From: Oscillospiraceae bacterium
GTDB taxonomy: Bacteria; Bacillota; Clostridia; Oscillospirales; Ruminococcaceae
DNA length: 56,354 bases
Assembly (NCBI GenBank): GCA_022800935.1
Contig: JAAWRH010000027.1
Location: forward strand, 1 to 56,354
Direction of reading: 5' to 3'
The first letter of the stretch is position 1. The number at the start of each line of letters is the position of its first letter. Positions 24,993 to 33,121 of this stretch are shown here, one piece after another. The translations under genes and the position numbers were made by a program. A model generated the notes under the pieces. That model ran no database searches and was not told the origin of the DNA. It saw only the letters and a list, made by a program, of their open reading frames with translations.

Positions 24993-26668
24993 GGCTTTTT
25001 CACCTCCTGCTTTTCCTTGGCCTGTGTCCCTCTGGATGGCCGTTTAACCGGCGCCTTAGGAGCGACCTTCCTGGAGGAGACCGGCCTGGCGGCTGCCTTT
25101 TTCGGAGTGGCCTTGGCACCGCCGGAGGGGGCGTCCTTCCGGGCCGGTGCTTTCCTGGTGCGGGCCGCTCCGGCAGCGGATTCGACATCCTTCTGCGATG
25201 CCCTTGGGGAAGTCTCTGATGCGGCCCTCTCCCCCTTTTCGGGGGACTGCTTCTTCTCCGATTGTCTCTTTTTGGAACGCTTTTTCATTTGGTCTCTGTC
25301 AATGTCTTTATCGGGCGGCTGCTCCGTTTCCTCCGGCTCCGGATTTTCCGCGGTGCTCAAAACCTCCCGGCCAAACTGGGTTTCCCGCATGGCGGCAATT
25401 TCCTCCGCTTCCTCCCCGCCAACCTCTTCGGGAACAGCGGGGACCGGCTCCTGTTCCCCGCCGGCGGATTCCGGCGTCGGAACGGCCCCGACAGGCTCCT
25501 TGACATCTTCCACCGTCACCGGCTCCGGCACTTCGGAGGGCGGTGTGCCGGCCGCGTTGACCTCCTCCGGCGCTTCCGCCTCCTGGGCGGGCTCCGGCTG
25601 CTCCTGGGTCTCTCTGGACTGCTGGATCAGGTCCTCCGGCAGACCGGCGGAAACCAGCTCCTTCCCCTGGCGCAGCATCGGAACCAGGTCTAGGTGGGAG
25701 GGGCAGGCGTAAGTACAGGCGCCGCACTCATAGCAGCGTTCATACCCCATGCGGCGCAGAAGGGAAAGCTGCTTGTGGAGGGAAGCCTGATAGAGATAGA
25801 ACACCGGGAGCTGCTGGGGGCAGACCTCCATACACCGCCCACAGCCGATACAGGGCGCGGGCTGGGCGTGGTCGTACCGGTGGAAGGCCAGGATGGCCTT
25901 GGTGTCCACCTCTACAAAGGCGCTCTCCGGGTCCAGAACCGGCGATGCGGTCAGGGAACCGTTGGTGCAGATATAGGTGGGCTCCTCCGAAAGCCCGCAG
26001 AACTCCAGCGCCCGCTTCAGGGGCATTCCCAGGGGGAGCTCGGCGTTAAAGGGGGCGGAAACGCAGTCCCCGGCCAGGGTGACAAAGGCGGTGGTCTGGC
26101 GGCGCATCTCAAAAACGGCCCTGTGGAGGTGGACCATTGCCCCGGCCCCGATATACAGCACACCGCTGCGCTCCCCCTTCTCCCGTTCGGCCAGGTCGAT
26201 GGGATACTTTCCGTTCAGGCGGCGTATCCGCATATCCTCCCCGTCGGGAATTTTGGTGCTGAAAGCAATCAGGCTGTGGAAAACAGCGGCAAACTGCTTA
26301 TCCGCCTCCACCCCCAAGGCTTTCCCGCAGAGGCGGAGCCCGGAGGCCACATCCTCCCGCCTCTGGAGAATCAGGACAAGGCGGCTGGAAAGATAGGGCT
26401 CGTCGTCCAGGGCGTCGGCGGCTACGCCGCTGGCCTTTCCCCGGCTGCTTTCCAGCTTTTCCCAAAGGGGTTTGCCGTCCAGCTCGTCCGCAATTTCCGC
26501 GATTCTGGCAATTTCAATGATCTTTTCCGGCGAAATAGAGTCAATGTCCTTGGTCTCCGGAATCAGGCGGCTGATGGCTACGTTTTCCGTAAAGACCTGG
26601 ATGTCCCGGTTCAAAGCCGGCTCTTTTTTCTGCTCCGGCTTGATTCCGCGTCTCAATATTGATATCAT
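24989..26668 (-). CDS. rnfC: RnfC-like iron-sulfur protein (degenerate) with long charged C-terminal tail
   Basis: A 559-residue protein. Residues 270-345 hold two intact 4Fe-4S motifs, CIGCGRCMEVCP (from Cys273) and CYECGACTYACP. The region before them aligns only loosely with RnfC: the remnant DEPYLSSRL matches the canonical CEPYLT segment. The glycine-rich GGAxFPT loop, the KYPQGGEK motif and the N-terminal barrel that bind FMN and NADH are missing or altered (KYPIDLAER). Residues 350-559 are low complexity, first Glu/Pro-rich, then Lys/Ala/Pro/Ser-rich and histone-tail-like. It is the first gene of the Rnf-like operon. Electron transfer through the clusters is possible, but NADH oxidation by this protein looks unlikely. 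Confidence 0.85.
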   Translation of the reverse strand: MISILRRGIKPEQKKEPALNRDIQVFTENVAISRLIPETKDIDSISPEKIIEIARIAEIADELDGKPLWEKLESSRGKASGVAADALDDEPYLSSRLVLILQRREDVASGLRLCGKALGVEADKQFAAVFHSLIAFSTKIPDGEDMRIRRLNGKYPIDLAEREKGERSGVLYIGAGAMVHLHRAVFEMRRQTTAFVTLAGDCVSAPFNAELPLGMPLKRALEFCGLSEEPTYICTNGSLTASPVLDPESAFVEVDTKAILAFHRYDHAQPAPCIGCGRCMEVCPQQLPVFYLYQASLHKQLSLLRRMGYERCYECGACTYACPSHLDLVPMLRQGKELVSAGLPEDLIQQSRETQEQPEPAQEAEAPEEVNAAGTPPSEVPEPVTVEDVKEPVGAVPTPESAGGEQEPVPAVPEEVGGEEAEEIAAMRETQFGREVLSTAENPEPEETEQPPDKDIDRDQMKKRSKKRQSEKKQSPEKGERAASETSPRASQKDVESAAGAARTRKAPARKDAPSGGAKATPKKAAARPVSSRKVAPKAPVKRPSRGTQAKEKQEVKKP

Positions 26669-26795
26669 GGCGGCTTATTCGGCCTCCTTTTACTTACGAA
26701 TTTATATCGCGCTGCCTGCCCCAAAGCAAAGCGAAAATCTGTTTGGCTGTGACGGCAGGCCATCTGTTTATTCATACGCAAGGGGGAATGGGTTC

Positions 26796-27380
26796 ATGCG
26801 ATTTGTACCGCAGAAGAAGGGGAGGCTCAAGGTGATACTCTCCCCGCAGGATATGGACTCCTTTGGCGTCACCTACAGTCAGATGGACTACAGCGACCTG
26901 AAAACCCGCCGCATTCTGGCCGGGGTATTGGAATCCGCCCGGAGGCAGACCGGCTTCTGCTGTCCGGAAAGCTCCAGACTGCTTATCGAACTGTTCCCTG
27001 TTTTGAAGGGGGGGTGCGTCATCGTCTTCACTGTACTGGAGCCGGCTGGCGGAGGGTGCTTTGAGCAAGGGCCTGAGGAGATATTTGTCTTCGCCTTTCC
27101 CCGCCTGGAGCCCCTGGGCCAAGCGGCCCGAACCCTGGCGGAAAAGCCCTTTCCTAAGGGATGCCGCTGCGCCCTCTACCGGCTTGGAGAGGAATACCGC
27201 ATTGTCTGCCATCTTCCGCAGCCCCTCAGCGACCCGGCCGGGCACCCCTGCCGCCGGGAGCTTCTCCGGCACGGGCGGTGTGCAGGAACCGGGGAGCTGG
27301 CGGAGGCGTACTGTGAGGAGCACGGAACACTGCTGGCCCCCCAGGACGCGCTGCAAAAGCTGGCGGAGTGCTGGAAATAG
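26796..27380 (+). CDS. mecA: MecA-like adaptor protein
   Basis: A 194-residue protein. The N-terminal domain KVILSPQDMDSFGVTYSQMD, then TGFCCPESSRLLIELFP, matches MecA of Gram-positive bacteria, which binds target proteins. The C-terminal part is the ClpC-contacting domain, here divergent. MecA delivers proteins such as ComK to the ClpCP protease. A longer frame begins at 26472 inside the opposite RnfC gene, but AGGGGG ahead of ATG 26796 (MRFVPQKKG) gives the proper start. It diverges from the Rnf-like operon with 127 bp between them. The length is slightly shorter than the Bacillus protein. Confidence 0.82.
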   Translation: MRFVPQKKGRLKVILSPQDMDSFGVTYSQMDYSDLKTRRILAGVLESARRQTGFCCPESSRLLIELFPVLKGGCVIVFTVLEPAGGGCFEQGPEEIFVFAFPRLEPLGQAARTLAEKPFPKGCRCALYRLGEEYRIVCHLPQPLSDPAGHPCRRELLRHGRCAGTGELAEAYCEEHGTLLAPQDALQKLAECWK

Positions 27381-27455
27381 TGGGCTTTGGATCACAGCCG
27401 CACCATATACAGGCAATGGGGCCTACAGGGTCCCTTGCCGTTCCTCTCTCTTCTC

Positions 27456-28100
27456 CTATCCGCGCAGGCGGGCGATGGCGACGGCATAGTCGGGCTGTCC
27501 GAACACCGCCGAACCGGCCACCAGGATATTGGCACCGTTTTGGACCGCAATGGGGGCGGTGGAGGGGTCGATTCCCCCGTCTACCTCAAAATCAACGGCA
27601 TACCCCAGCTCCTGGCAGCGCCGGGACAGGCCGGAGAGCTTTTCCATGGTCTCCCCCATGAATTTCTGCCCGCCGAAGCCCGGCTCTACGGTCATCACCA
27701 GGACCATGTCCAGGTCCTTCAGGTAGGGGCAGACCGCCTGGGCAGGGGTGCCCGGCTTCAGGGAAAGTCCCGCCCGCTTGCCCAGGCGGTGAATCTGTTC
27801 GATGGCCTGGGCCGGGTCGGAATCCGCCTCCACATGGACGGTGATGCTGTCCGCCCCGGCTTTGGCAAACGCCTCAATGTATTTCACAGGATTTGCCAAC
27901 ATCAGATGCACGTCCAACGGCAGGCGGGTATTGGGGCGCACACTGGACACCACCGGCATGCCGAAGGACAGGTTCGGTACAAAAAGGCCGTCCATCACAT
28001 CAATGTGAAGCATATCCGCTCCGGCGGCCTCAACTTTTCGGATTTCATCTCCCAGCCGCCAAAAATCAGCGGCAAGGATTGAAGGAGAGATCTTTGTCAA
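27456..28100 (-). CDS. rpe: Ribulose-phosphate 3-epimerase
   Basis: A 214-residue TIM barrel that interconverts ribulose 5-phosphate and xylulose 5-phosphate in the pentose phosphate pathway. All motifs are present: ISPSILAADF, HIDVMDGLFVPNLSFG with catalytic Asp, LDVHLM, MTVEPGFGGQ, DGGI and AGSAVFG. The start is probably TTG 28100 (LTKISPS): GGGAGG lies eight bases upstream, while the open frame runs back to 28133 without a ribosome site. That GGGAGG is inside a small hairpin in a long leader, suggesting translational control. It stands alone rather than in the common rsgA-rpe arrangement. Confidence 0.94.
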   Translation of the reverse strand: MTKISPSILAADFWRLGDEIRKVEAAGADMLHIDVMDGLFVPNLSFGMPVVSSVRPNTRLPLDVHLMLANPVKYIEAFAKAGADSITVHVEADSDPAQAIEQIHRLGKRAGLSLKPGTPAQAVCPYLKDLDMVLVMTVEPGFGGQKFMGETMEKLSGLSRRCQELGYAVDFEVDGGIDPSTAPIAVQNGANILVAGSAVFGQPDYAVAIARLRG

Positions 28101-28127
28101 CCTCCACACCTCCCACTTTTTTCGCTG

Positions 28128-28254
28128 GGACAAGGGTCTGTTTCAAAGGCTTCCGGTCACGGACCCCCGGCATACTTTCCCTTCGGCCGTGCCGTACACC
28201 GGCAGCCGTCTGACGCGTCCGATCTGACAGACGCGCCGGTAAAAAAGCTTGTCC
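28128..28254 (-). ncRNA. Candidate structured leader RNA of rpe
   Basis: On the minus strand GGACAAG (plus 28248-28254) pairs with CTTGTCC (plus 28128-28134), closing a GC-rich 127-nt domain. Inside is a strong hairpin in which CGTCTG pairs with CAGACG, extended by GCCGG pairs, around plus 28200-28239. A smaller TGCCG-GTGTA-CGGCA hairpin is also present. Directly downstream TCCCA (plus 28126-28130) can instead pair with TGGGA (plus 28111-28115), which contains part of the rpe ribosome site and shares bases with the closing stem. The two pairings exclude each other, as in a translational riboswitch. No known riboswitch consensus was matched. Confidence 0.35.
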
Positions 28255-28747
28255 GATTCCGCTCATCCGGAATTTTTTTGGAATTTTTCAGCGTCCAGGG
28301 ATTCGTTTTCTCACTGCGGACAACTGATGGCAATTTTATGTGAGCAAACATCCGCTTTCAACTTGTAAAAATGCTTTACAATCTCAAATGAATCTTTGCA
28401 GGATGATATTGTATATTTTTGAAATACTATATCTAGTATATTTTATACCAACTGACTCCAAAGGTCAACATCCGTCAGAAAAGTTCACAACATTGTAACA
28501 GACTTTCTTTTCCTTTCGATGTTTTCAGTCACGATTTTCCCTTTTCCAACATACAATATATTACCCCGCCCACTAAGACGGTATGCCGAAAATTCGCGGA
28601 CGGCCCGGAACAGGCGGCGCACAGCGCGCCTTTAGCAGCCCTTCCGGCAAAGGCCGCCGCTTTCCATAGATTTTCAGGCGGGGAAACGCCTAGGGGCCTG
28701 TCTGAGATACTTGTTTCAGGCAGGCCTCTGCCTTTGTGCAGGCAGAC
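28255..28747. other. Gene-free stretch with one promoter and hairpins
   Basis: No convincing protein gene is present. A minus-strand sigma-A-type promoter lies at 28440-28468. Around it, 28330-28560 is AT-rich. Further right the DNA turns GC-rich, with a stable hairpin GGCCTGTCTGA / TCAGGCAGGCC around 28695-28726. The small minus-strand frame in 28529-28774 has no ribosome site and looks accidental. Confidence 0.5.
28440..28468 (-). promoter_or_regulatory. Sigma-A-type promoter reading toward rpe
   Basis: On the minus strand TTGACC (plus 28463-28468) and TAAAAT (plus 28440-28445) are 17 bases apart. Transcription would give a leader of roughly 330 nt before the rpe start, unusually long for this window. 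Confidence 0.55.
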
Positions 28748-28782
28748 AAAACGCGGCGGACCGAGATGATCCACCGCGTTTT
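28748..28782 (-). terminator. Terminator of the deacetylase operon
   Basis: AAAACGCGG (28748-28756) pairs with CCGCGTTTT (28774-28782), with T-runs on both sides. It lies 68 bp after the stop of the polysaccharide deacetylase gene. Confidence 0.75.
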
Positions 28783-28849
28783 TTATTGCCGGCCGCCCTT
28801 CTCCTCTTGCTCGACGGCATCATTTTTAAACCAACCCGGCGCTTAAAGC

Positions 28850-29701
28850 TCATTCCCTGTCAATCCTGACCAGCTCCCCGCTGTGAATTGCATACTCCCG
28901 GTCCAGGACGTTGAGCCAGACCGTCTGACAGGTGGGGTTGAACACCATGTTCCCGTCCGCGGAATACCGCAGGCGGGAGGCCGCCTCTATGTACTCGGCT
29001 ATCTGAATATTGGTTGCGTACCAGATATCGCCATGGCCCGAAACCTTTTTCAGCAGGTTTTCCATGACCTCCCAGTTCTGGTTGTTGTCGAATTCATAGG
29101 AGTGCCCCCAGACGTAGAACAGCTTTGTTTTCGGGCGGCTTGCCAGGTCAGGCTCCAGGAATTTCTCCGCCAGCTCCATTAGCATGGGGTCGTCGTGGTG
29201 GCAGGTGGGGTTCCACTCCAGAAAGTCCTCCGGGACGGAGAAATCATGGGTGCTGTTTACCGTGCGGGAGAAGAGAATATCCGCCGCACGCAGCGCCTCC
29301 TTCACAGTCTCGTTAAAGGTGCCGAAGGGGTACGCCATTCCGCGAATAAGCTTACCGGACAACTCCTCTAGGTTTTTCCGGTCCTGGGAAACCTCATAGA
29401 GTATGGTATTGGAGGGCAGGGCAGCCAGGTCCGGATGGGTGACGGTGTGGCAGGCGATTTCATGGCCCCGGTACAGCTCCGGTACCTCCTTTGCGGAAAT
29501 CTTGGTGTGCTTTACCTTCAGGTGGCTGTACTGGTCCTCCTGCTCAAAGGTGCCGGAGTTCAGGTTAAAGGTCCCCTTCACCCCGTACTGGTTGAACATG
29601 GCCGCCAGCCGCCGGTCCTGGACCACCCCGTCGTCGTAGCTCAGGGTAAAGGCCTTGGTTTTCCCCTCTGGAAAGCGCAGCACATCTTTTCTCAAACGCA
29701 T
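28850..29701 (-). CDS. Polysaccharide deacetylase (NodB-type) family protein
   Basis: A 283-residue carbohydrate esterase family 4-like protein. The NodB motifs are visible: FTLSYDDG with Asp23-Asp24, and HTVTH with His84 and His88 as zinc ligands. MAYPFGTFNE is the third motif. No signal peptide is seen, so it is cytosolic or acts on imported material. Members remove N- or O-acetyl groups from chitin, peptidoglycan or xylan fragments. It is the third gene of a tight minus-strand operon, 20 bp after a zinc-protease-like gene. The C-terminal 50 residues (NMVFNPTCQTVWLNV) look like an added beta domain. Confidence 0.85.
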   Translation of the reverse strand: MRLRKDVLRFPEGKTKAFTLSYDDGVVQDRRLAAMFNQYGVKGTFNLNSGTFEQEDQYSHLKVKHTKISAKEVPELYRGHEIACHTVTHPDLAALPSNTILYEVSQDRKNLEELSGKLIRGMAYPFGTFNETVKEALRAADILFSRTVNSTHDFSVPEDFLEWNPTCHHDDPMLMELAEKFLEPDLASRPKTKLFYVWGHSYEFDNNQNWEVMENLLKKVSGHGDIWYATNIQIAEYIEAASRLRYSADGNMVFNPTCQTVWLNVLDREYAIHSGELVRIDRE

Positions 29702-29721
29702 ATCAAAAATCCTTTCTGAGT

Positions 29722-30765
29722 TTATTTTCTGTACACTGTCAGGATGTTATAATCCCGGTCCGTTTCAATGACAAAATCCCCGTAAATGGTTTTATTCTCT
29801 CCCTTGTCCCGGTACATCAAAAAAATGTTGGAGGTCACATAATTGCCCTCGCTCCTGGCATCCCAGATGTTGACACTGACCAGGGGGAAACTTCCGCTGA
29901 GCACTATGTCGTTTTTTTGGACAGCGGCCTGCACCAGGTCATGGGTTTCCTCCAGATACTGCTTTACGCATTTCTCCGCCTCACCGTCCACCGGCAGAGG
30001 CTCTGTCCTGTCCCCGGCCTTGGGCAAAATTTCCAGGGCCAGGGGCTGTTTTCCAAAGGATTCACAGTCTGTATCAGAGCAGCTTTTCACACAGGCAATC
30101 ATCGCCGCCCCAATCTGATAGGAAATAATCCGCACCGGAAAATAATTCTCCGGACGGGAAATTCTCTCCAGTATCCGCTTCCAGACGGCCTCTCCCTTTT
30201 CCGGGTTCAGCTGGGTCAGGGCGCTGGCCTCCACATAGTTTGCCGTCCCCTCTATCTGCTCCACCCCCGCCTCATAGGCGTACTCATAGGGATAGCGCTC
30301 CGCCCTGCTCCGGCGGAGGGAAAGCAGCTGCCGGTACGTTTCTCCGGCATTCCCCTCACCTTCCAGGATTTGGCGGATCAGCTCCGCCTCCCGCAGCTTT
30401 GCGGACAAGTTTTCCGCGGAATAGCCGTAACGAAAGACCGCCTCCCGTTCATCGGGAAACCGGCTTTCCCCACTGGCCGACTGAAAGGCGTGGAACATCT
30501 CATGTATCAAGGACGCCGCCAGCCTGTCTATATCCTTTGGCGTCTCCGAAAGCTTCCAGATTGCGATATACTCCCCCTGGAACAGGATGGAGGTGTTGGC
30601 GCAGAAATCGTCCGTCCGTTCAATATAGCTCCCGTCAAAATAGCATTGACTGTCTGTATACAGGGCGAACCGAAAGGGGTGGAAGCCCTTCCACAGCCTG
30701 AAAAAATCCACCCTGCCAATCCGTTCCTTTACCTGGTCATAGATCTCTTTCAGATTAATATCCAT
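29722..30765 (-). CDS. Putative zinc-dependent peptidase-like protein (HExxH)
   Basis: A 347-residue cytosolic protein not matched to a named family. Residues 86-93 read LIHEMFHA, an HExxH zinc site (His88, Glu89, His92). A later EGTANYVEAS (about 172-181) supplies a glutamate in the gluzincin style. This spacing, with a helix full of Arg/Glu between, resembles the DUF2268-like peptidases. No signal peptide is present. It lies between a serine hydrolase and a polysaccharide deacetylase gene with gaps of 7 and 20 bp, so the three are one operon. Proteolytic activity is inferred from the motif only. Confidence 0.65.
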   Translation of the reverse strand: MDINLKEIYDQVKERIGRVDFFRLWKGFHPFRFALYTDSQCYFDGSYIERTDDFCANTSILFQGEYIAIWKLSETPKDIDRLAASLIHEMFHAFQSASGESRFPDEREAVFRYGYSAENLSAKLREAELIRQILEGEGNAGETYRQLLSLRRSRAERYPYEYAYEAGVEQIEGTANYVEASALTQLNPEKGEAVWKRILERISRPENYFPVRIISYQIGAAMIACVKSCSDTDCESFGKQPLALEILPKAGDRTEPLPVDGEAEKCVKQYLEETHDLVQAAVQKNDIVLSGSFPLVSVNIWDARSEGNYVTSNIFLMYRDKGENKTIYGDFVIETDRDYNILTVYRK

Positions 30766-30771
30766 TTCCCG

Positions 30772-32151
30772 TCACTCCTTCAGCAGAACCCTGCCGCCCC
30801 TCCGCAGGCCCCACACACTGCCGTCCTTTCTCCGGAACACCTTCAGGTCCTGCACCGCCATCCTATTTAGGAACACCAGCTCGTCTCCGGCGGCCATTTT
30901 CAGGGGGAAGACAGCGCCCGGGTCCTTCAGTCCCAAACCGTTGCCCAGCCGGACAATCTCCGCCCGCGCTCCCTCCTCACAGGAATAGACTCCGCAGGCG
31001 GCCTCAATGTCAAAGGGGGCCCACAGCCTCTCCTTGATGTCAAAGGGCTCCTCCACCGGAAGCCCCGCCATCAGGCGCATGGCCGCCATGGAAATATTGG
31101 AAACCGGCACGCCGCTGGTGTTGCACAGCACGGCGACGCCCCTTTGCAGCTCCGGCGACCACAAAAAGGAGGAGGAAACCCCCGGCAGGCTTCCGCCGTG
31201 GCCGATCACCCGGCAGGATTCCAGCCTGGTGATTGCCAGACCGAAGCCATATTTCCACCCGTAGCGGTAGTTGACCTGGGGAATCACCATCTGCCCAATG
31301 GACTCGCTCTGAACAATCTGCTCCATCTCCCCCCACCCGGAAAGGAGGTACATCCTGAGATACTTTTCCATATCCGCAACAGTGGACTTCATCGACCCAC
31401 CCCCCATGAGCACAAAGGCGTTGTTGTAGAAATCCCTGTCCCCTGTCCTGTTCCCATCCTCAAAGCGGTAAAGGAGGGAGGTGTTTTCGTCCGCGGCGGG
31501 GCGGAGAAAGTCGCAGCCGCTCCGCTCCATTCCCAAAGGCTCCAGGATGTTCTTTTTCACATACTCCGCGTAGGAGCTCTCCCCGCCGTACCTGCGGACA
31601 ATGTCGGAGAGAAGGCCATAGCTGTCATTGGAATAGCTCAAAAACTCTCCGGGACCGGCGATATACCGCTCCTGACGGTCCAGATTGCCCGCCACCCGGC
31701 GGATACCCTCCTCCGCCAGTGGGACGCTGTAGGCCAGGTCACCCCTGTCCATAAGCCCCATTTCCCGCGCCACATCCACGGCGCACAGCCGCTTCTGGGG
31801 GAAAAAGCCCGCGCTGTGGCTCATCAGGTGGTAGACCCGCGCCGTGTTCTGGCCAAGGCCCCGGTATTCCGGGATATACCTGGAAATGGGGTCGTTGATG
31901 TTGATTTTTCTCTTTTCGTGCAGCTGCATGATGGCAAGGCAGGTAAAGGACTTGGTGATGGAGGCAAGGCCGAACAGCGTGTTTTCATCTATGGGAAGCT
32001 GTTTTTCCACATCCCGCCACCCAAAAAAATGGCGGTATTTGGTCTTTTCCGGGCTTACAATCGTGACTGCCAGACCCACCGCACGGTAGGTTTCCATAAT
32101 CTTCCTTATATAGTCCTCAAATTCTTCTTTCCTGTAGCATCGTTCCTGCAT
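30772..32151 (-). CDS. Beta-lactamase-fold serine hydrolase (class C/PBP4*-like)
   Basis: A 459-residue serine hydrolase of the beta-lactamase/EstB/PBP4* group. The nucleophile is in ASITKSF (Ser64 and Lys67), the tyrosine motif is YSNDSYGLL, and the third element is GHGGSLPGVSS. No signal peptide is visible, so an esterase or peptidase acting in the cytosol is likely rather than antibiotic hydrolysis. The open frame runs up to 32184, but AAGGAGAGG nine bases before ATG 32151 (MQERCYRK) is the best start. A C-terminal beta-rich domain of about 100 residues follows the catalytic domain. It leads the operon with the zinc-protease-like and deacetylase genes. Confidence 0.88.
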   Translation of the reverse strand: MQERCYRKEEFEDYIRKIMETYRAVGLAVTIVSPEKTKYRHFFGWRDVEKQLPIDENTLFGLASITKSFTCLAIMQLHEKRKININDPISRYIPEYRGLGQNTARVYHLMSHSAGFFPQKRLCAVDVAREMGLMDRGDLAYSVPLAEEGIRRVAGNLDRQERYIAGPGEFLSYSNDSYGLLSDIVRRYGGESSYAEYVKKNILEPLGMERSGCDFLRPAADENTSLLYRFEDGNRTGDRDFYNNAFVLMGGGSMKSTVADMEKYLRMYLLSGWGEMEQIVQSESIGQMVIPQVNYRYGWKYGFGLAITRLESCRVIGHGGSLPGVSSSFLWSPELQRGVAVLCNTSGVPVSNISMAAMRLMAGLPVEEPFDIKERLWAPFDIEAACGVYSCEEGARAEIVRLGNGLGLKDPGAVFPLKMAAGDELVFLNRMAVQDLKVFRRKDGSVWGLRRGGRVLLKE

Positions 32152-32364
32152 TTCAGGATGCCTCTCCTTTCCGGATAGATTCAAAGCCAGGGATACCGGC
32201 CGTGCGGCTCAGAGCCTATAAAATGGATGTTTTTGTTCCCGTGTTCCGCTTAAAAAACAGCGAAAGGCAATACAGCATCTCCCTTGGATACCGATTGCCC
32301 CGCTTTTCCCATGCACGGCGGCCCGCCGGAAGGGCCGGACAGCACAGCCGCCGCAGATGGGGAT

Positions 32365-33057
32365 TTATTCTATATTTGGCTTTTCCTCCGGGGTGGACGC
32401 CGAACCTCCGGCCTCTCCCCCTGCCGCGCCTGCCGTCATCCCCGCAGCCATGATCATGGCTATGGAGCGCTGCAGCGCGGCTATCGTCATCTCCATCCGC
32501 TCCAGGTCGGATACGTCAGGCTTTTTCAGGATGGCGTTGGCGCTGTTGACAGCCTTTACCGCTTCCGCGCGGTCGGACTCGCTCAGCCGCTGAGGGTCGC
32601 TCTGGAGGAGCTGCCTTGTGAGCTGGCGCATCTGATTGAGCTTGGAAAAGAAATTGTGCTCCGCGGCAATCTCCCCCAGCAGATGGGCCATGGTCCAGCC
32701 CTGGTTGCTGGCGGTGAGCACCGCCTTATAGGGAACCGACGCCCCCGCTGATTTCAGCCGGGCAATCAGCGCGTCCAACCGGCTCCGTTCAAACCCGGAG
32801 AAAACAATAATTTCATTCCCGTCCCCACTGGGAGCGGCTTCCGGCGTTTCGCTGCCGCTGCCCTCATGCCGGGGGAATCCCTCCATCCCCAGCAGCGCGC
32901 CAAGGGTCTGGGAGGAATCCTCCGGTCCTGCGATAACCGCCTTTGCGCCAAAGCTGTCCAAAACCCGGCAGACGCTTTCCCGCTTCTCCGGCTTCAGGCA
33001 GAACAGCAGAGCGGTTTCCTTGGGCTGCTGGGCGGGTTTTCTCACATGTGCTTTCAT
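32365..33057 (-). CDS. DUF3783 domain-containing protein
   Basis: A 230-residue cytosolic protein. The first part resembles a Rossmann-like half (ALLFCLKPEKRESVCRVLDS). The centre has the DUF3783 signature: IIVFSGFERSRLDALIARLK, then VPYKAVLTASNQGWTMAHLL. The C-terminal third is helical (RQLTRQLLQSDPQRLSESDR), then a Gly/Ala-rich end. Function is unknown. It is 64 bp downstream of the GDSL-esterase gene on the same strand and may be cotranscribed. The 213 bp beyond it, up to the serine hydrolase gene start, hold only weak hairpins. Confidence 0.72.
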   Translation of the reverse strand: MKAHVRKPAQQPKETALLFCLKPEKRESVCRVLDSFGAKAVIAGPEDSSQTLGALLGMEGFPRHEGSGSETPEAAPSGDGNEIIVFSGFERSRLDALIARLKSAGASVPYKAVLTASNQGWTMAHLLGEIAAEHNFFSKLNQMRQLTRQLLQSDPQRLSESDRAEAVKAVNSANAILKKPDVSDLERMEMTIAALQRSIAMIMAAGMTAGAAGGEAGGSASTPEEKPNIE

Positions 33058-33121
33058 TGCATTATCAACGCCTTTCCCGGCGGCCTGTCCGCCGCCTCTT
33101 CAATTTCAGGCAAAATGAATC

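Noticed and set aside
28128-28254. Known riboswitch or 6S/ZTP-type RNA
   Set aside because: GGGTCCGTGACCGG looked briefly like a ZTP element, but the second ZTP motif is absent. I also found no cobalamin box, TPP, SAM or c-di-GMP core, so I kept only an unnamed candidate.
28529-28774. 81-codon minus-strand frame in the rpe upstream region
   Set aside because: No ribosome site, it overlaps a terminator and hairpins, and the residue mix is unlike that of a protein.
30772-32151. True class C beta-lactamase resistance gene
   Set aside because: The SxxK, YSN and HGG motifs fit, but there is no export signal and it sits with cytosolic hydrolases, so antibiotic hydrolysis is not supported.
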